Of a stretch of DNA of 64,000 bases, positions 44,868 through 55,300 are shown one piece after another. The stretch's first letter is position 1, and each line of letters opens with the position of its first letter. A program made the position numbers and the translations under genes. This DNA is from Euborellia annulipes (lineage: Eukaryota; Arthropoda; Insecta; Dermaptera; Anisolabididae): assembly GCA_023213315.1 (NCBI GenBank), contig JAKCPI010001754.1, positions 1-64,000 on the forward strand, given 5' to 3'. The notes below the pieces were generated by a model. That model was not told where the DNA came from. It was given only the letters and a program-made list of their open reading frames with translations, and searched no databases.

Positions 44868-45037
44868 CTGAAGACCCCAATCATAGTCGAAAACTTTTAT
44901 GTGAACAGGCGTAAAAGGATCTTCTACTGGTAATGTAAACATTTCGTCCCAAGTAGGATTCAGATCTCGATAGATTGTCTTCGATTTATAAAGTAGTCGA
45001 CTGCCAATCTTGAATTTCACATAAGGATCACTGGTAC
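44868..45037 (-). CDS. Mctp: MCTP exon: core of the first C2 domain
   Basis: Acceptor TTGTTCTCAG before 45037; donor CAG^GTAATA after 44868. It has 170 bases, entering in phase 1 (two bases finish the glycine codon of DKSG) and leaving in phase 0. It encodes TSDPYVKFKIGSRLLYKSKT, IYRDLNPTWDEMFTLPVEDP and FTPVHIKVFDYDWGLQ. SDPYVKF supplies the second calcium-loop aspartate, and FDYD supplies the loop-3 aspartates, so the domain should be able to bind calcium. NPTWDE is the usual C2 turn. The junctions to 45433 and 41581 read through without a break, giving a complete C2A. Confidence 0.96.
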
Positions 45038-45432
45038 CTGAGAACAAGTAAAATAAACTTTGTTTATAATATAGGTCTACATATATAGTATTTGGTAAAC
45101 CAACTACCCTTTAAAAAAAAAAAAACTAACTTAAATCTATCTTACTTGTTAGTTTCTATTCTGGAGGGTAGATAATAAACAAAACATGCTCATTATGATT
45201 AAAGATTTGAAAAACATTTTTTATAAATAATTTGAAAAACTGGATTTCTTAAAGTATGAGATTTTCAGAGTTTTTTGGATTTTTATTAAAAGGAGGGACA
45301 TTTTTTTTAGAAAATAACAATAGCTATGCATATATATTTTATTTATTACTAGTTTAAAATTCATTAAAAAATGACTTGAATTATTAAGAAAAGATTACGA
45401 ATTTATTTAAAAATATTGAATTATTTACTAAC

Positions 45433-45544
45433 CACTTTTATCTCGAGCGACGAGATCACTTCCACGTTTCAAATGTATTTTAAGTTGGAAGAACGAATGT
45501 TGTCGAAGCGAAGTTTCGCGTTGTCGTACGATATCATCTGGGCC
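45433..45544 (-). CDS. Mctp: MCTP exon: beginning of the first C2 domain
   Basis: Acceptor TTTTTTCCCAG before 45544; donor G^GTTAGT after 45433. Phase 0 in, phase 1 out. It encodes GPDDIVRQRETSLRQHSFFQ and LKIHLKRGSDLVARDKSG. The FFQLKIHLKRG strand and ARDKSG, the first calcium-loop aspartate, mark the start of C2A as known in MCTP proteins. The exon upstream (46895) ends in phase 0, as needed. Confidence 0.93.
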
Positions 45545-45626
45545 CTGGGAAAAAAAAAATTTATTTAGTACTTAATTATAAAAAATCTGCTGTGACTGGT
45601 CGCACAGCACACAACTTTCTATTACC

Positions 45627-45850
45627 AGACAGTCCGATGATTTTATTTAAGCTTTTTGGATACCAAATGGCTTAAATAAGAATTCCTGGACCCAAATATA
45701 TATATTGTACAAATTACGGTTATCGTCAAAGTCTTAAATGGCCTAAGTTGCCGAAAAGACTGTGTGTATGTGTGTGTGTGAAAGTGAGTGTGAATGGGAA
45801 AAAAAAGTGTGTGTTTTTTACATAAAAAAAAAGTACAAGAGTAGAGTGTG
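45627..45850 (-). repeat. SINE2 body inserted in R1
   Basis: CAGACAGTCCGATGATTTTA, GGATACCAAATGGCTTAAAT, CAAAGTCTTAAATGGCCTAA and GTTGCCGAAAAGACTGTGTG follow each other as in the fuller copy at 62850-63085, which reads on the other strand. The tRNA head is absent here. Strand is relative to that copy and not certain. Confidence 0.6.
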
Positions 45851-46014
45851 CATCAATTGTTCTTGTTTTAGTAAATGTGTCAATTTGAGAGCAAAATGAA
45901 AATATACATTTTAAAGAACTAAAAAATAATTTATTTATGAATTTTAATTAAAATCGTTAGATCAAAATTTTGAGAAAATTAAAAAAAAAACTGAAAAAGT
46001 ACATCAGAAAAGTA

Positions 46015-46214
46015 CAGTGAGGGATAATATTAAGTTCCACCCATGCCTTTTTCATTGTTTTTATTGTTTTTAAAAAATTATTATATATTTTTTAATGGAA
46101 ACTTTCATGGTTCAAACCTACACTCCAATAAAGATTTTCATTTTCTTTTAAAAAAACAATGAAATAATCACATGAAGAAAAGGCATGGGTGGGACTTAAT
46201 ATTGACCCTCACTG
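46015..46214. mobile_element. Mariner-type MITE (CAGTGAGGG ends) with TA target site
   Basis: CAGTGAGGGATAATATTAAG at the left and TTAATATTGACCCTCACTG at the right are inverted, and so are GGCATGGGTGGGACTTAA and its left partner. TA flanks at 46013-46014 and 46215-46216 split the R1 word AAGTACAAGTACTC. It has the general form of Tc1/mariner MITEs. Confidence 0.88.
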
Positions 46215-46578
46215 TACAAGTACTCTTTGCGCGATTTTGTTCAAAAGCTTCGTGTCAAATGCCCGGGGGATGCCTAACTTAAATATAAAATTTCAACCTC
46301 CTAGCTCTTTTCGCTCTTGAGATATTTTGTTCACAGACACACAGAGAGACACACAGACAGACAGACCAAGTCACGAATGCACTTTTTTGGATTCAGGGAA
46401 CCTCAAAACGTGTATATCCGTCAAACCTCGACATCGAATTTTTGACATGAATCCAATACTTTCTCTCTATATATAATAATAAGAGAAAGTAAAAAGGTAC
46501 TGTAACGAAAAATTCTTAGCAAATGAAGAAAATTTCTTTACAATTGAATAGTAGAACGTGGCTGTAGATGATATGTTT

Positions 46579-46757
46579 AATAGGAAAGAGGATGCAGCCA
46601 AATAATTGAGCCTCTATTCAGTAATGAACACTCTTTATTGGGACGTTTCGGCTGGGATTAATGCTGAAGATGGCAGGGTTGATCCCAGCCGAAACGTCCA
46701 AATAGTGTTCATTACTGAATAGAGGCTCAATTATTTGGCTGCATCCTCTTTCCTATT
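46579..46757. mobile_element. Foldback element with a hammerhead-like core, near-perfect arms
   Basis: Arms 46579-46658 and 46682-46757 pair over almost all positions (AATAGGAAAGAGGATGCAGC and its complement at the ends; ATTGAGCCTCTATTCAGTAA within). The right half of the same family, with the same outer sequence, is at 57731-57842 without the left arm. Confidence 0.88.
46660..46702 (+). ncRNA. Hammerhead ribozyme-like motif with GUC triplet
   Basis: CTGAAGA at 46664-46670, stem II GGC-A-GGG / CCC-A-GCC around TTGAT (46672-46690), GAAACGTC at 46691-46698. The core is complete, but the 5' strand of stem I is part of the foldback arm and pairs weakly with the 3' side (UG/CA only). Confidence 0.55.
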
Positions 46758-46894
46758 CAACAAATTTCTTTACAAACCATTTCCTACTAACTCAAGAGTA
46801 TCTTTTTATGGGCAAACAATCTGTTAACTAAAACATGTAGAATGATTGAGCATGTGAATAAAAAGAAGCAGAGTGTTAATAAAATGGAAATTAC

Positions 46895-47010
46895 CGGGAC
46901 GGACTCAGTGACCGGAACTGTGATGGGTGGACGGTGTTTAGGAGAATCAACAGCAGCATCTCCACCACTTGCTGAAGAACCTGGACGCCGAAGAGGAGAG
47001 CCACTGCCCT
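46895..47010 (-). CDS. Mctp: MCTP exon: Ser/Pro-rich N-terminal region
   Basis: Acceptor GTGTGCTGCAG before 47010; donor CCG^GTAATT after 46895. It enters in phase 1 and leaves in phase 0. It encodes (E)GSGSPLRRPGSSASGGDA and AVDSPKHRPPITVPVTESVP, disordered and proline/serine rich, as is usual before C2A in MCTP proteins. The SPLRR and SPKHR motifs are possible proline-directed phosphorylation sites (inference). Phases agree with both neighbours. Confidence 0.8.
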
Positions 47011-47059
47011 CTGCAGCACACAAACACATCATACAACCTAAAGATGTTTTAACACAATG

Positions 47060-47660
47060 ACTTACAAATCAATAAAATCATAGAAATATAAATAGCGATA
47101 TATAAACACTGTATAAACTCATAAGGAATCACAGCACCGAATAGAGAAAAACAACTCGTAAGCGGAAAAAATATATATAAAAAATACCAAATTTTATGAA
47201 TACCAGTAGGAAATTGATTTCCGAAAGGAAATTGGTGAGTTTGATAAATTAACAAGCAATTAATCCTTTGATGATCCCCGATTAGTGATTTATTTTGAGG
47301 TTTAACCCTTTGGTAATCACATGTGCTACTGTTAATGAGTCAATAGAGGCTTAATCGTTCAAAAATACGAGATAGATGAAGTAAAATAATCAATCCTCTT
47401 GAAATGTTTCGAATGTGTTTATTAGTCAGTGTTGTATTTGTTTTTAAAGTTTTATCCTCTGCCTCTTATCAGCTAAGAGTCTAGAATTGTAAATAGCACC
47501 AGACTCACTTTTAATCGAATTTATTTGAAAAAGGCTTATTTATTAAGTTTATATAAAATTACGGTATATACGTAGAAATGCACTTAAAGTTTGTTTAAAT
47601 TAAATAACAAATCTACACTGAAATATTGTATTAAATTTTATTAATTTTGGAATTTTTAGG
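47060..47660. other. MCTP intron; 35-bp segment repeated at 48231
   Basis: 47121-47155 (ATAAGGAATCACAGCACCGA and on to AACAAC) recurs exactly at 48231-48265. No other feature is seen. Confidence 0.6.
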
Positions 47661-47664
47661 ATTA

Positions 47665-48229
47665 CATTGGAACCTCGCTTAACGAGCATAATTTGTTCTA
47701 GAATCATACTCGCAAAGTGAAACACTCCTTATGCGAAACAATGACATTCTCCCCAAAGAAATGTCTCCCCCATGACACAGACTGATGTAACATGCGCACT
47801 AAACAGGACTTCCCCTCTCCTTGCCACTCGTTATGCTCATTAAGCAAGTAATTATTTTACAATTTGTTTTGCTCGTTATGTGAATTACTCGTTATGAGAG
47901 GCAGAGGCGTAAATAAGATAGGGGCCTTGGTAGGCCGCCACCCCCCGAAATTTTTCAAATCTATATACATTGGATAAAAAAAAAAATTAATGAAAATTTG
48001 TCTTTGAGAGGAAGGCCCGGACCCCTCGGGACTCAGATATATCCGGTATTTTAAAAATATTTTTAAAAGAGAACTGGATTTGTACGAGAAATTGATTAAT
48101 CGACTTCCAAATCGATTAAAAATATTTTTGTGTATGGGGTGGTGAAGGTATTTAAAAATGAGTTCGGGTCCCCCCGAAAAAATATTTCTATATACGCCCC
48201 TGAGAGGTGCTCGCTAAGCTAGGTTCTAC
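47665..48229. mobile_element. Pogo/Tigger-like MITE with a nested G-run MITE
   Basis: CATTGGAACCTCGCTTAACG at the left and TGCTCGCTAAGCTAGGTTCT at the right are diverged inverted ends. ACTCGTTATG words recur within. A second element (about 47901-48205; starts CAGAGGCGTAAATAAG, ends TATATACGCCCCTG) interrupts it, flanked by AGAGG on both sides. Confidence 0.7.
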
Positions 48230-48265
48230 TATAAGGAATCACAGCACCGAATAGAGAAAAACAAC

Positions 48266-48850
48266 CTTTATTTTACGAATTTGAAGTTAGTTCATAAAAA
48301 AAGTACAATTTTAATTTAAAAGTATTTAAAAATACTCTACCATTTGTAATTTTATATATCAAATAGGCCTTTTTCAACTAAATTATTTCGACTAAGAATG
48401 AGTACTTATTCATTTTTTTAATAAATAGAAGTTTCAGAATGGTAAAATGAATTTGATGTGAGCGATGTAGACTGCCAAAATATTAATTTAAAAAAAAAAA
48501 AATTGAAAAGATAAATGTTCTGGCAAATGTGAATATTTATTATACATACTGCATATACACGATATTCATTTGCCAAACATCTCATTTCGTTCTTAAAATA
48601 AACATTTAGATTATAAATCGTGAAGTTTATTTTGGCGTGAAGAGAATATGATTTGTTTAAAGGTCATTTAAATTCCCTCCTGGTCCTCCAGTCATGGAAT
48701 TTCACGAGAGTCAAATTAAAGAATAGATAGTAAAAAAAAAATGTCAAATGAAAAATGATTAATCAAAATACTATCCTCTCATCGAGAGTAAATTGGCTTT
48801 TACTCGGGTGAATTAGATTATGTGGGATAAAAGGTTTTTGTGGAGACGAG
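48266..48850. other. MCTP intron, nothing recognised
   Basis: AT-rich. No repeat or exon apart from the adjacent MCTP exon. Confidence 0.4.
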
Positions 48851-48853
48851 CAC

Positions 48854-49055
48854 CTTGTTGTAATGCGAGAAGCCGATGCCTAGGACTTTGTGTCTGTGGG
48901 GTGGCGTTGCTTGAATGTTCACTTGAATTATCCGCCGCGTAATCCGTTGAGTCTCGTCTTCCTCCGGCAGCAGCTTCTCCGGAATCCGCAGCGACAACCT
49001 TTCGACTCCAGGGACCACGACGTTCCCGGCTCCGGGACCTCGCAGCCCACCGGAT
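48854..49055 (-). CDS. Mctp: MCTP exon: N-terminal disordered region
   Basis: The acceptor ATGTTGTAG precedes 49055, and the rather weak donor AAG^GTGCTC follows 48854. The exon has 202 bases. Two frames are open. The frame that fits the phase-0 exon before it and the phase-1 exon after it reads IRWAARSRSRERRGPWSRKV, then GEAAAGGRRDSTDYAADNSS and EHSSNATPPQTQSPRHRLLA. This is disordered and Ser/Arg/Ala-rich, ending in an SPRHR motif that resembles SPKHR of the next exon. The competing frame (VVVPGVERLSLRIPEKLLPE...) would break the phase at both junctions. The exon is well supported by base composition, its frame less so. Confidence 0.65.
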
Positions 49056-49571
49056 CTACAACATATTAATAAAATATAATTAGAGTCATTTATAAGAAAA
49101 ATAATTTTTAGTTGTTATTTAATAGTCCTATATTAATACTCATGACGACTGTTGAAATGGCAACCGAAAAGTTGTAATTTCTTGAATTTAATTTGAATTA
49201 TTAATTATTAACTTAAAAAACCACGATTAATACCCAAAATGTCTTTGATTATTAACAAATAATTAAACTAATTTATAAAAGCGGTCAACAGTCAAGAATA
49301 AATAGAAAAAAAAAATAATAAAGGTGACTAGAGCCGTAGTCAGCGGAGGAGGAATGGAAGTTCAATCTCCACCTCCACCACCCTCCCGAAAACTCAAAAA
49401 ATAAATATTAATGGAAAATGGATAGCTGAGGATAACTTGTAGTAAAGGTTGATGAAAGACCGAACTTGAAGTGTCAATAATGAAAGAAATACACCTAGCT
49501 GAAATTGCTCTTTTTTCAACGTTTAGTATAAAAAATAAATAAATAAAAACGAAAAAATAGACTTGCTAGAG

Positions 49572-49860
49572 CAGTAGGTCTCAACCGGTGTGCCCCGGCA
49601 CCCAAGGGTGCCGGGCGATTGGCTAATGCTTAAGCTTACAACAAAACTATTGAAGTATTTTTACTCAGTGACTGTAGTAAATTTTACTATAATATGTTAT
49701 TGTGTACGTTACTTATTATATAATATTTCAAAAAATTCACATATTAAACTTAATTTTTTTTTTTTTAATTCAAGAAAGGGTGGGGCTAGTGTGCAATGTT
49801 ATTCACAACGCTATAAAGAGGTACCGTGAAGAGGTACCTTTAAAAGGTTGGGAAACTCTG
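49572..49860. mobile_element. hAT-type MITE (CAGTAGGTCTCAACC ends)
   Basis: Ends CAGTAGGTCTCAACCGG and AGGTTGGGAAACTCTG, with flanks TGCTAGAG (49564-49571) and TGCTATAG (49861-49868), seven of eight equal. It sits in an MCTP intron between the exons at 49055 and 49983. Confidence 0.85.
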
Positions 49861-49982
49861 TGCTATAGAGAGAAATAAAGGATTAAAAGATTTTAAAAAA
49901 ATGTTTTATATTCTTTAACTCGAAAAAATTTTTCTCTCTACAGCCCTAGAAGTAAGTAATTAGAGAGAATGAAAAGATTAAC

Positions 49983-50272
49983 CTTGAGCGTGCTGAAAAA
50001 GCTTTGCTTAGGCTGCGAGGATGTGGTCGTTCCGACTTGTGCTACTGAACCAGCTGACTGCGCCTGGATGGGTCGGCCACCCCCAGAGGTTGAGCTGGTC
50101 CCTGCACTCGAAGCTCGACCATTTCCTTCAGACGGTCCCGATGAAGTTCCAATTGATGGTCTGGTAGAGAGATCCGAGGCACTTTTCGAGAGATGTCGAA
50201 TATGTCCTGCTTTTAGAGTCCTAGTGTTCTTCTCTCCCGACGGGGCCATGTTAAGCCGGGACCGGTCGCCCC
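49983..50272 (-). CDS. Mctp: MCTP exon: N-terminal region with MAPSGEK
   Basis: A T-run acceptor ending TTTTTAG precedes 50272, and the donor AAG^GTTAAT follows 49983. The frame is open from the acceptor onward: GDRSRLN comes before MAPSGEKNTRTLKAGHIRHL. So the ATG at 50249 is either the start or an internal methionine of a longer exon chain. The product continues SKSASDLSTRPSIGTSSGPS and a Gly/Ser/Gln-rich part to SQPKQSFFSTLK. No domain is recognised; basic and serine-rich N-termini of this kind precede C2A in MCTP proteins. It leaves in phase 0, which fits 49055. Confidence 0.8.
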
Positions 50273-50299
50273 CTAAAAAAAAAAAAAAAAAAAAAAAAA

Positions 50300-51080
50300 A
50301 TTAGTAAAGAATAATTTCTTAGATATTTATGGGCCAATTTGTTATTGAACCGTATGAGGATTATCAAGAATGAAGTGTTTTTTTAATATACTAATAATCG
50401 TAGTAATTTTGAAAGGATGTATGAATCCTTTGCCGTAGATAGGTGAAAGAGAAAGCTCTACACACAAACACATGAAGAAGGTATAAACTCCATATTTAAA
50501 AAGATTGAATAAAATAATTACACAGGAGGTTGCTAAATATTAACTTCATTTCTAAATGATAACATTTTATCTTCAAATGTTAATTGAATATCAAGCAAGC
50601 ATGTACATGGACAGGTATGAACATGTAAACATATATAGGACTAATAAGGATCAGAATAATCCATTAAGATTAGGAAAATAATATATTGAAAATTCCTTTT
50701 CTTAAGGCTAATATTCTTTAGTTTTATGCAAAATAATAATATTCACTTATGATGATCGGTTAATAATTAAGGTTAAAATGACCAAACGTCACATAATAAT
50801 AAAATTTAATTATCCAATATCAACATTTTAATAAGATTTTGGTTTTAAGAACTGGGTTAAATACACTTTGCAGATCAATTGCCCCTTATGCTCGAGAGCA
50901 AAAAACAAGAGATTAACTGATTACATGTAATCATATAAGGTTCAACACTAAAATTGAAAAATTCTTAAATTTTAATATTAATTAAAAATATTTGACCACT
51001 AAAGAGAATAATAAATGAATAAGTGGTAATTTAGAATTGAAATACCTAGTCAAAAACATTAGGGATTGAGGAGAGAGAGA
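50300..51080. other. MCTP intron, nothing recognised
   Basis: AT-rich, no repeat seen. A 25-base A-run at 50275-50298 on the plus strand serves as the polypyrimidine tract of the 50272 acceptor. Confidence 0.5.
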
Positions 51081-51090
51081 GCGAAGTGAC

Positions 51091-51103
51091 CGGCTTCCAT
51101 CAT
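51091..51103 (-). CDS. Mctp: Possible first coding exon of MCTP (MMEA)
   Basis: Minus-strand CCATGATGGAAGCCG at the 3' edge of a GC-rich block starts with a good initiation context. Reading 13 bases to 51091 gives M-M-E-A and one extra base, exactly the phase-1 end needed by the acceptor at 50272 (joined: MMEAGGDRSRLNMAPSGEK). The donor would be G^GTCACT, which is poor, so this remains a proposal. MAPSGEK initiation in the next exon is the alternative. Confidence 0.35.
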
Positions 51104-51330
51104 GGCTGGCTAGCAACTAAGAAAGCGTCGGTTTTCTTGCGAAGAGTGGCACAGATTGTCTCTAGACAAGCGTCTCCCCTCCAATGAGGTGGCAAGGCAT
51201 CTCTCCTGCCCTTCAGAGCAGGCGCATCATGGCGCCAAGCATTTCCTCCCTTCTGATTGGCTAGTTAATAAAGAGGAGAAAGTGTGTCTAGAGAGGGGGC
51301 AAGAGAGAGAGAAGGGAGAGAAGGAGAAGT
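51104..51330 (-). promoter_or_regulatory. Presumptive MCTP promoter / 5' UTR block
   Basis: A GC-richer block in AT-rich surroundings directly upstream of the proposed first exon. Minus strand shows AGCCAATCAG (CCAAT box type, about 51262-51253), GGCGCCATGATGCGCC (an upstream short frame that stops after a few codons) and a (CT)n tract at about 51300-51320. No TATA box stands out. Confidence 0.4.
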
Positions 51331-51719
51331 GATTAATTACGTATTTTTTAAAAATAAGAAAAGGGATGGAGGGACAGGCTCCCAACTTAGCTTCTCTTAT
51401 TCTGTTTAAAATTCTTAATGGGATGAGGACAATTTTATTTAATTTTTTTAATAAAAGGAAGACAAATATTTAAAATAGATACGTCATTTTTTCCGATTTA
51501 AATAAAAAAGTTCAATTTTAAGTCCCAAAAGGGAGGCCTATAATTTAAATTATTATTATTATTTTTAAGTCAGGATTTTAATGTGGATTAGTTGATTAAT
51601 CGGAGCGTCATTATTATTAAAATAAATGAATTGAATAAATAACGAATTAACATTAATTTTTAACTTTACCCGTAGGTTGGGCAGGTAAAGTTAATATAAA
51701 AGTTTAAAAAAAAATCGAA

Positions 51720-52620
51720 ATTTTTCTGAAGCTGCCAAAATGCGTTTTGAGGTCCCCTGAATCCATTTAAGTAGTTTTTGGAATGATGTCTGTGTGTGTG
51801 GGTCTGTATGTATGTCTGTGGTAATTTATTTAAGAATAAAAAATTTAAAATATATCAGAGTCGTTGGGGGGGGGGGGGGTGGCAAATGCTCTACCCTACC
51901 AAATGACTGTATAGGTTGTCTAGTAAAAAAAAAAATTGTGTCCAATTTATTTTGAAAAGGATAATATATTGAAGAAGTCTGACCCCTGGCGCGAGGACTA
52001 GTATTCGATTCCCGGGCTCAAGGAATGTGATACCAGCCTACATAAAGGTTGAGAAGACACGTTAAAAAATTAACAAATACCTATTCACCTTTCAATTATT
52101 ATTTTTTTTATTTTTATCCCTTCATAATCAATGTAAACAAACACTTGTGTTATCTTTTGTTAGTTGACGTATATTTTGTTTAAACATTTGTCGCCCTCTA
52201 TGTATGAAAAGAGTGATTAGATTACAAGTTTATCCGTAATTTAAATATTTTGTTTTCTCTCGCTGCTTTTTAATTAATATCCTTTTTATAAACTTTAATG
52301 TTGTTAATGATATAATTATGACACCGGAAGAATTTACATTTCTAACGAAAATGAAATCGATAAATTATGTTTTGAGAGAAGAACAAACTTTTTTTACTTT
52401 CTCTTACCTACATGTGTTAATAAATAAAGAGTAAGTATTGCAGCCATGTTAATAATTCAATGTCTAGATTTTAATGGAAATACACGTTTTGAGGCTCCAT
52501 GATGAGGAAAGAAGGAAATTTGATATTTGTTTGGTATCTCTCTGGAACGTATCACAGCTTTTAATAGTCTAAAGAGTACTAGTACTTTCACTAGCGGTCC
52601 CAGGGGGGGCCCAGGGGGCC
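51720..52620 (-). repeat. Two decayed R1 fragments
   Basis: 51735-51820 has TGCGTTTTGAGGTCCCCTGA and a GTCTGTGTG run. 52390-52590 has TTACTTTCTCTTACC, TATTGCAGCCATG and CACGTTTTGAGG, then AAAGAGTACTAGTACTTTCA. A G-run MITE fragment (GGGGGGCCCAGGGGGCCCGG) follows at about 52600-52632. Confidence 0.55.
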
Positions 52621-52814
52621 CGGGCCCCCCCCATTGGACCGACAAAAATTCAAAAGTTTTATTTAATATTTTAAAACTAAACAAAAAATTATAAATTTGC
52701 CAGAATAGATAGCTAAAAACGCAGATTTTAGTGCCTAATTTTCAAAAATTTTTCCAAGCCCCCTAGACCTCCGGAAGTAGTCTGTCAAGGTCTGGCCTCA
52801 ATAAATCATGGTAA

Positions 52815-54575
52815 CCCTAGGTATGATTACACTGTGCTACAAAATGAAACTTTTTTCTGGCCCCGAGAAAATTCCTTCAGATTCTTAAGTAAAATTACCT
52901 CCTGAATCCAAATATGACCTTCGTTTACCCCCAGCACGTACCGTTTTCGGGGGGTAGCCCCCTACTTAGTTCCACCCCTTTTCGTTAATTATAGGGCCAC
53001 GAAAAAAATTTGGAGGGATGACGCCTTAACATTTCTTCAGAAGGTCTAGAGAAGTGAAAATAAATAAATAAAAGTTAAAAAACATTAACATTTGGATCTA
53101 AGGAGGGGATGCGGGGGAGGATTTTGTCCCTTAAAATGCAAAAAATCATTAAATATCTGGTGTGACTGGCGCACAGCACACAACTTTCTCTTACCTTCGG
53201 TAATCGAAAGTTGTGTTCTGTGCTTGTCACACCAGATTTTTTGTGTCGACATATATTTAGTTCCCGACAGTACGGAACATATGAATTCAAGATGTAAAAT
53301 TTATAAGTATGGGAAAATATTTATATTTTGTTGCCATGGCAACCATTTCTCCTATCTTCCCTATGAAATACAGGAGCAAAGTGATCTTCAGAAGATTTCA
53401 ATCGCAAAATGAGAATATACCTTTTAAAGAGCATCTAAAAAATAATTGATTTTTGAATTTAAAAAAAAATCGTTGGAGCAAATTTTGAGAAAATCGAAAA
53501 AAAAAAATGAAAAAGTGCATCAGTAAAGTACTAGTACTCTTTGGCCAATTTTGTTCAAAAGCTTATTTTCCCGGTCCCGGGGGGTGTTTAACTTAAATAT
53601 AAAATTTCAACCTCATAGCTCAATTCCTTCATGCTTAAAATTGAACACACACACACACACCCACCCACCCACCCACCCACACACACACAGACAGACCATG
53701 TCGCGAAAACCACTTTTTTGGGACCTCAAAACGTGAAGATCCATCAAAATCTCGACATCTAATTTTTGACATGAATCCAATACTTTCTCTCTATATATAT
53801 ATTACATATATACATAGGTAAGAGAAAGTAAAAATTAACAATTTTCTGATTTTTCACAATTTTTTCACTGATTTTCTACATATTCAGGCGGACAGACCCA
53901 CCTCACCCTTCCTTAAACATCCCTTAACTAAAAAAAAATATATAGGATAAAGCAGGTGGGGTGTGAGCGATTCCGAAGCCCTTGCAAGAAGAATTTTTTT
54001 CAAACTTTGACAAGAAATAATTTCAACCCCTTTAGATAAAATATGGCAATATTGAAGGACTTAGAAGAATCCGTAAATATAACTTTAAATTTGTGGAGAT
54101 CAGCCCAAAAAAATGAAAGTAATAGCTGCTGCATATTTGCCAATTTGACCAACTGAGCTGTGAATCTTCCATCTTCTTGCAAGCGCTTCGGAATCATTTG
54201 AAAATGATTTTAATGATTATTTTTAATGATTTTTTTGCATTTTAAGGGACAAAATCCTCCCCCGCATCCTCCCCTTAGATTCAAATGTTAATGTTTTTTA
54301 ACTTTTATTTATTTATTTTCACTTCTCTAGACCTTCTGAAGAAATGTTAGGGCTAAAATATTCCTTTTCATCCCTCCAAATTTTTTTCGTGGCCCTATAA
54401 TTAACGAAAAGGGGTGGAAATAAGTAGAGGGCTCCCCCCCCCCGAAAACGGTACGTGGTGAAGGAAAACGGAGGTCATATTTGGATTCAGGAGATCATTT
54501 GACTTAAGAATCTGAAGGAATTTTCTGGGGGCTTTTTTTCTTGTAGCACAGTGTTATTAATCATGATATTTCAGT
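52815..54575. mobile_element. 1.76-kb foldback with ~330-bp arms and an R1 element in the loop
   Basis: Left arm 52815-53146 and right arm 54225-54575 are inverted. Shared words include CACTGTGCTAC, AAATTCCTTCAGATTCTTAA, GAATCCAAATATGACCT, CCTTTTCGTTAATTATAGGG and GGAGGATTTTGTCCCTTAAA. The loop contains R1 copy 53153-53830 and about 390 bp with no other match. Confidence 0.85.
53153..53830 (+). mobile_element. R1-family element, full length
   Basis: Hairpin ATCTGGTGTGAC...GTCACACCAGAT at 53155-53238, the CATCAGTAAAGTACTAGTAC block at about 53518, (CACC)n and (AC)n at 53645-53690, and the 3' end GGTAAGAGAAAGTA at 53817-53830. Confidence 0.88.
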
Positions 54576-54794
54576 AAACTTGGTAATTTTTTTACAATTG
54601 ATCAATTTTTGACTTGCTCATGTTTTCGTGTATGTTAACGGTTACAGAAATATAGCTCTACATTGTTTAAGGGTTAAAAGGTTGCTATTAAAACTTTTTG
54701 AAGATGGCTACTAAGCGAGAGTGACGTATCATTTTGATATTATTCAAATTAGACAATACAATTGTTTAAATGATTTTCGGACAATTTTCTTTTT

Positions 54795-54955
54795 TTTAAT
54801 TTCATTTAAGATCTTTTTCGGCATCGAAGGCCATTTATTTCAATTGGATTGGTAGCCGATCTAATTGAAATAAATTGTCGCATGAGACGGGATGCGAACC
54901 CGCGGTACAAATGGCCAGCACGCTACCTATTACACCAAGGCCCGAGGGCATCTTC
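54795..54955 (-). repeat. tRNA-derived SINE1
   Basis: Minus strand: CCTTGGTGTAATAGGTAGCG, GGTTCGCATCCCGTCTCATG, AATTGAAATAAATGGCCTTC and GATGCCGAAAAAGATCTTAA. Confidence 0.78.
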
Positions 54956-55159
54956 GGTACTCAATGACGAGCGAAATATGTTCTGACACGAAGTTTCAAA
55001 ATTGTACCGTTTTGTTTTAGCATATTATAAAATTTGTAAACGAATACAGTTCTTTATCAATGTTAATTTGAATCCGGAACTAAATAAATATCACCCCTAT
55101 TACCCACTACTCTTCTGGCGTGCGCCACTGCCTCTTCACCTTCTCTTCATAAATTTTGG

Positions 55160-55300
55160 ACCATTGGCTAACAATCCCGGTGAAATAAATAGAGACGGGG
55201 TTTAAATGGCTTTCGCTGCCGAAAAAAGCTTAAATGAATAAAAAAAAAAAAAAAAAAAAATTTGGGCCCCCCCCTTGACCAAATCCTGGGACCGCCACTG
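55160..55300. repeat. SINE1 tail joined to a G/C-run fragment
   Basis: GAAATAAATAGAGACGGGGT and GCTGCCGAAAAAAGCTTAAA with a long A-run to 55260, then GGGCCCCCCCCTTGACCAAA and GGACCGCCACTG. Confidence 0.55.

Larger units (their letters stand above)
45583..46491 (+). mobile_element. R1-family element with two nested insertions
   Basis: The 5' hairpin begins AATCTGCTGTGACTGGTC and is cut at about 45626 by a SINE2 copy. R1 resumes near 45890 (GCAAAATGAAAATATACATT), is cut again at 46014 by a mariner-type MITE, and ends with TACTTTCTC...AAGAGAAAGTA at 46491. Confidence 0.8.

Noticed and set aside
48818..49018. Open frame VPGVERLSLRIPEKLLPE on the minus strand as the MCTP reading frame
   Set aside because: It would break the splice phase with both neighbouring exons; the other open frame fits both.
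49969..50304. 111-residue plus-strand open frame
   Set aside because: It is the antisense shadow of the MCTP exon 49983-50272, which has splice sites and a phase match.
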